Origin: Bacillota bacterium
GTDB lineage: Bacteria; Bacillota; Clostridia; Lachnospirales; Lachnospiraceae
Assembly: GCA_023436225.1 (NCBI GenBank)
Contig: JAEZKA010000001.1
Coordinates: 1-13,913 of the forward strand
Direction: 5' to 3'
Length of the DNA stretch: 13,913 bases
The notes beneath the pieces were generated by a model that worked only from the letters and a program-made list of their open reading frames with translations, was not told where the DNA came from and searched no databases. Made by a program: the position numbers and the translations under genes. Below are positions 13,169 to 13,913 of this stretch, piece after piece; the first letter of the stretch is position 1; every line of letters begins with the position of its first letter.

Positions 13169-13202
13169 GACTCACAAATTACAAAAACGTAATTTGTTCG
13201 TT
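13169..13202 (+). repeat. Right hairpin element, copy 2
   Basis: GACTC (13169-13173), stem ACAAATTAC (13174-13182) with GTAATTTGT (13189-13197), loop AAAAAC, then TCGTT (13198-13202). It starts 46 nt after copy 1, with the same flanks and a different, fully compensated stem. The conserved flanks with a changing but self-complementary stem mean that the structure is retained, not the stem sequence. Confidence 0.8.
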
Positions 13203-13211
13203 AAATAAGTA

Positions 13212-13251
13212 GCCGACTCCGTCGACTAGCTCGATTACAGGGTAATCGAGC
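13212..13251 (+). repeat. Two further hairpins completing the right element
   Basis: CGAC/GTCG around TCC (13214-13224) and a perfect 10-bp stem GCTCGATTAC (13229-13238) with GTAATCGAGC (13242-13251) follow copy 2. The order (flanked hairpin, short hairpin, GCT-starting hairpin, terminator) repeats, on the opposite strand, what is seen at 2761-2867. There is no T-run, so these are not terminators themselves. Confidence 0.65.
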
Positions 13252-13290
13252 CTTATAAAAAGCCTGCTCAATGAGCAGGCTTTTTATAAG
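13252..13290. terminator. Bidirectional intrinsic terminator before the rpoB promoter
   Basis: A perfect 18-bp stem, CTTATAAAAAGCCTGCTC (13252-13269) and its complement at 13273-13290 around an AAT loop, has A-tract and T-tract edges, so it can act in both directions. It isolates rpoB from transcription coming from the island. It shares the CCTGCTC core with the rplL terminator. Confidence 0.9.
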
Positions 13291-13347
13291 CTTATTTAAA
13301 TTGTATATATTTGTTTGTATAAATTTAAAAAACTCAATGAATTTGAG

Positions 13348-13376
13348 TTGACAGTTGCAAAAAAGTGTGCTAGTAT
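13348..13376 (+). promoter_or_regulatory. Promoter of rpoB
   Basis: TTGACA (13348-13353) and TAGTAT (13371-13376) are separated by 17 nt, with TGC before the -10 box as in the rplJ promoter. Just upstream, CTCAA/TTGAG (13333-13337, 13343-13347) can form a small hairpin abutting the -35 box. Transcription would start near 13383, so rpoB has its own strong promoter here. Confidence 0.85.
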
Positions 13377-13382
13377 GAAAGA

Positions 13383-13620
13383 TGCACTATTGTGGTGTTG
13401 TATGCCTAATACTAATATTATAGCATATATAATTCGAAATGAAAAGTAGTTTTTTATTCAGAATTAGGATTAAGATGGAAAAAGTTGATAATAAATATAC
13501 ATAGTACTATATAAAGTGAGATTTTTAGCATTTTGTAATAGATATAGTGCATGTTTAATCCGATAGATGCTTTTCCATGTTAATCAAAAACTTATAAAAA
13601 TTCAAGGGGTGAAAACGTCA
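13383..13620 (+). promoter_or_regulatory. Long rpoB 5' leader
   Basis: About 240 nt of AT-rich sequence lie between the inferred start site and the rpoB ATG, without a gene. I see no clear terminator or known riboswitch motif. The end carries the ribosome binding site AAGGGGTG (13604-13611). A leader of this length may carry attenuation or stability signals, but none can be shown. Confidence 0.5.
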
Positions 13621-13913
13621 ATGGACAAGAACAGAATGCATCCAATTAAGGTTGGTAATAACGTTAGAATGAGTTACTCCAAACAAAAGGAAGTCCTAGA
13701 GATGCCCAATCTCATTGAAGTACAGAAGGATTCCTATCAGTGGTTTTTGGATGAAGGACTCAAAGAAGTATTCGATGATATTTCTCCGATTGCAGACTAT
13801 AGTGGACATTTAAGTTTGGAATTCGTAGACTTCGCGTTATGTGAGGATGACATCAAATATACGATTGAAGAGTGTAAGGAAAGAGATGCAACTTATGCAG
13901 CTCCTTTGAAGGT
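13621..13913 (+). CDS. rpoB: RNA polymerase beta subunit, N-terminal part
   Basis: The first 97 codons of the beta subunit are present; the gene runs off the window. The beta subunit forms the catalytic core of RNA polymerase with beta-prime. The segments NLIEVQKDSYQWFLDEGLKE and DISPIADYSGHLSLEFVDF are the usual N-terminal beta-lobe sequences of Firmicutes RpoB and identify it firmly. ATG 13621 is supported by AAGGGGTG nine bases upstream. In most bacteria rpoB closely follows rplL; here it is separated from it by about 10.9 kb, two terminators and a new promoter. Confidence 0.98.
   Translation, partial: MDKNRMHPIKVGNNVRMSYSKQKEVLEMPNLIEVQKDSYQWFLDEGLKEVFDDISPIADYSGHLSLEFVDFALCEDDIKYTIEECKERDATYAAPLK

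Noticed and set aside
13116..13202. Short direct repeats GAAAGCAGACTC / AAAAGCAGACTC spaced 46 nt as a CRISPR array
   Set aside because: Only two units occur, the repeats are too short, and the intervening sequence is itself a self-complementary stem with conserved flanks.
13610..13623. Catabolite-responsive (cre) site TGAAAACGTCAATG at the rpoB start
   Set aside because: The second half does not fit the cre consensus, and the match overlaps the ribosome binding site.

Overview
The window looks like chromosomal DNA of a low-GC, anaerobic Gram-positive bacterium of the class Clostridia, most plausibly Lachnospiraceae-like. The evidence is the rplK-rplA-rplJ-rplL-rpoB order, a Firmicutes-type L10 leader attenuator, a GlpP-type antiterminator gene, and a three-gene anaerobic glycerol-3-phosphate oxidation module with a DUF1667 protein. 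The species assignment is inference; no rRNA or other marker is present. All genes I can support lie on the + strand.

Left part (1-2790): ribosomal stalk genes. rplK (L11) and rplA (L1) are separated by a structured 208-nt spacer. A near-consensus promoter, an L10-type leader and an intrinsic attenuator then precede rplJ (L10) and rplL (L7/L12). The last codons of rplJ plus the following spacer are tandemly duplicated. A strong terminator closes rplL.

Middle (2790-13085): an island of about 10 kb placed between rplL and rpoB, which are normally neighbours. It starts with glpP under its own promoter. Next comes a promoter and a leader ending in a large intrinsic terminator, the typical target of GlpP-type antitermination. 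Four closely spaced genes follow: a GlpA-like FAD/[2Fe-2S] dehydrogenase, a GlpB/HcnB-like flavoprotein, a DUF1667 Cys-rich protein and glycerol kinase (glpK). Together they would phosphorylate glycerol and oxidise glycerol-3-phosphate to dihydroxyacetone phosphate. A glycerophosphodiester phosphodiesterase and a small cupin follow, so glycerol-3-phosphate may also come from lipid head-group turnover. After these are a decayed remnant probably from a FAD-dependent oxidoreductase, a membrane-anchored YfjL-like protein of unknown role, and a 7TM-PAS-GGDEF diguanylate cyclase.

Right part (13086-13913): a cluster of hairpins, a bidirectional terminator, a new sigma-A-type promoter, a leader of about 240 nt and the first 97 codons of rpoB. 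rpoB therefore appears transcriptionally separated from the ribosomal genes.

The most unusual structural signal is that both borders of the island carry the same kind of modular hairpin element. It has conserved GACTC and TCGTT flanks around a stem whose sequence changes while its pairing is kept, then a short hairpin, a second hairpin and a terminator with the same CCTGCTC core. The two sets are in inverted orientation, each terminator facing outward. A second point of interest is GlpK residue 230, which is Asp where the HPr-phosphorylated His of many Firmicutes glycerol kinases is expected.
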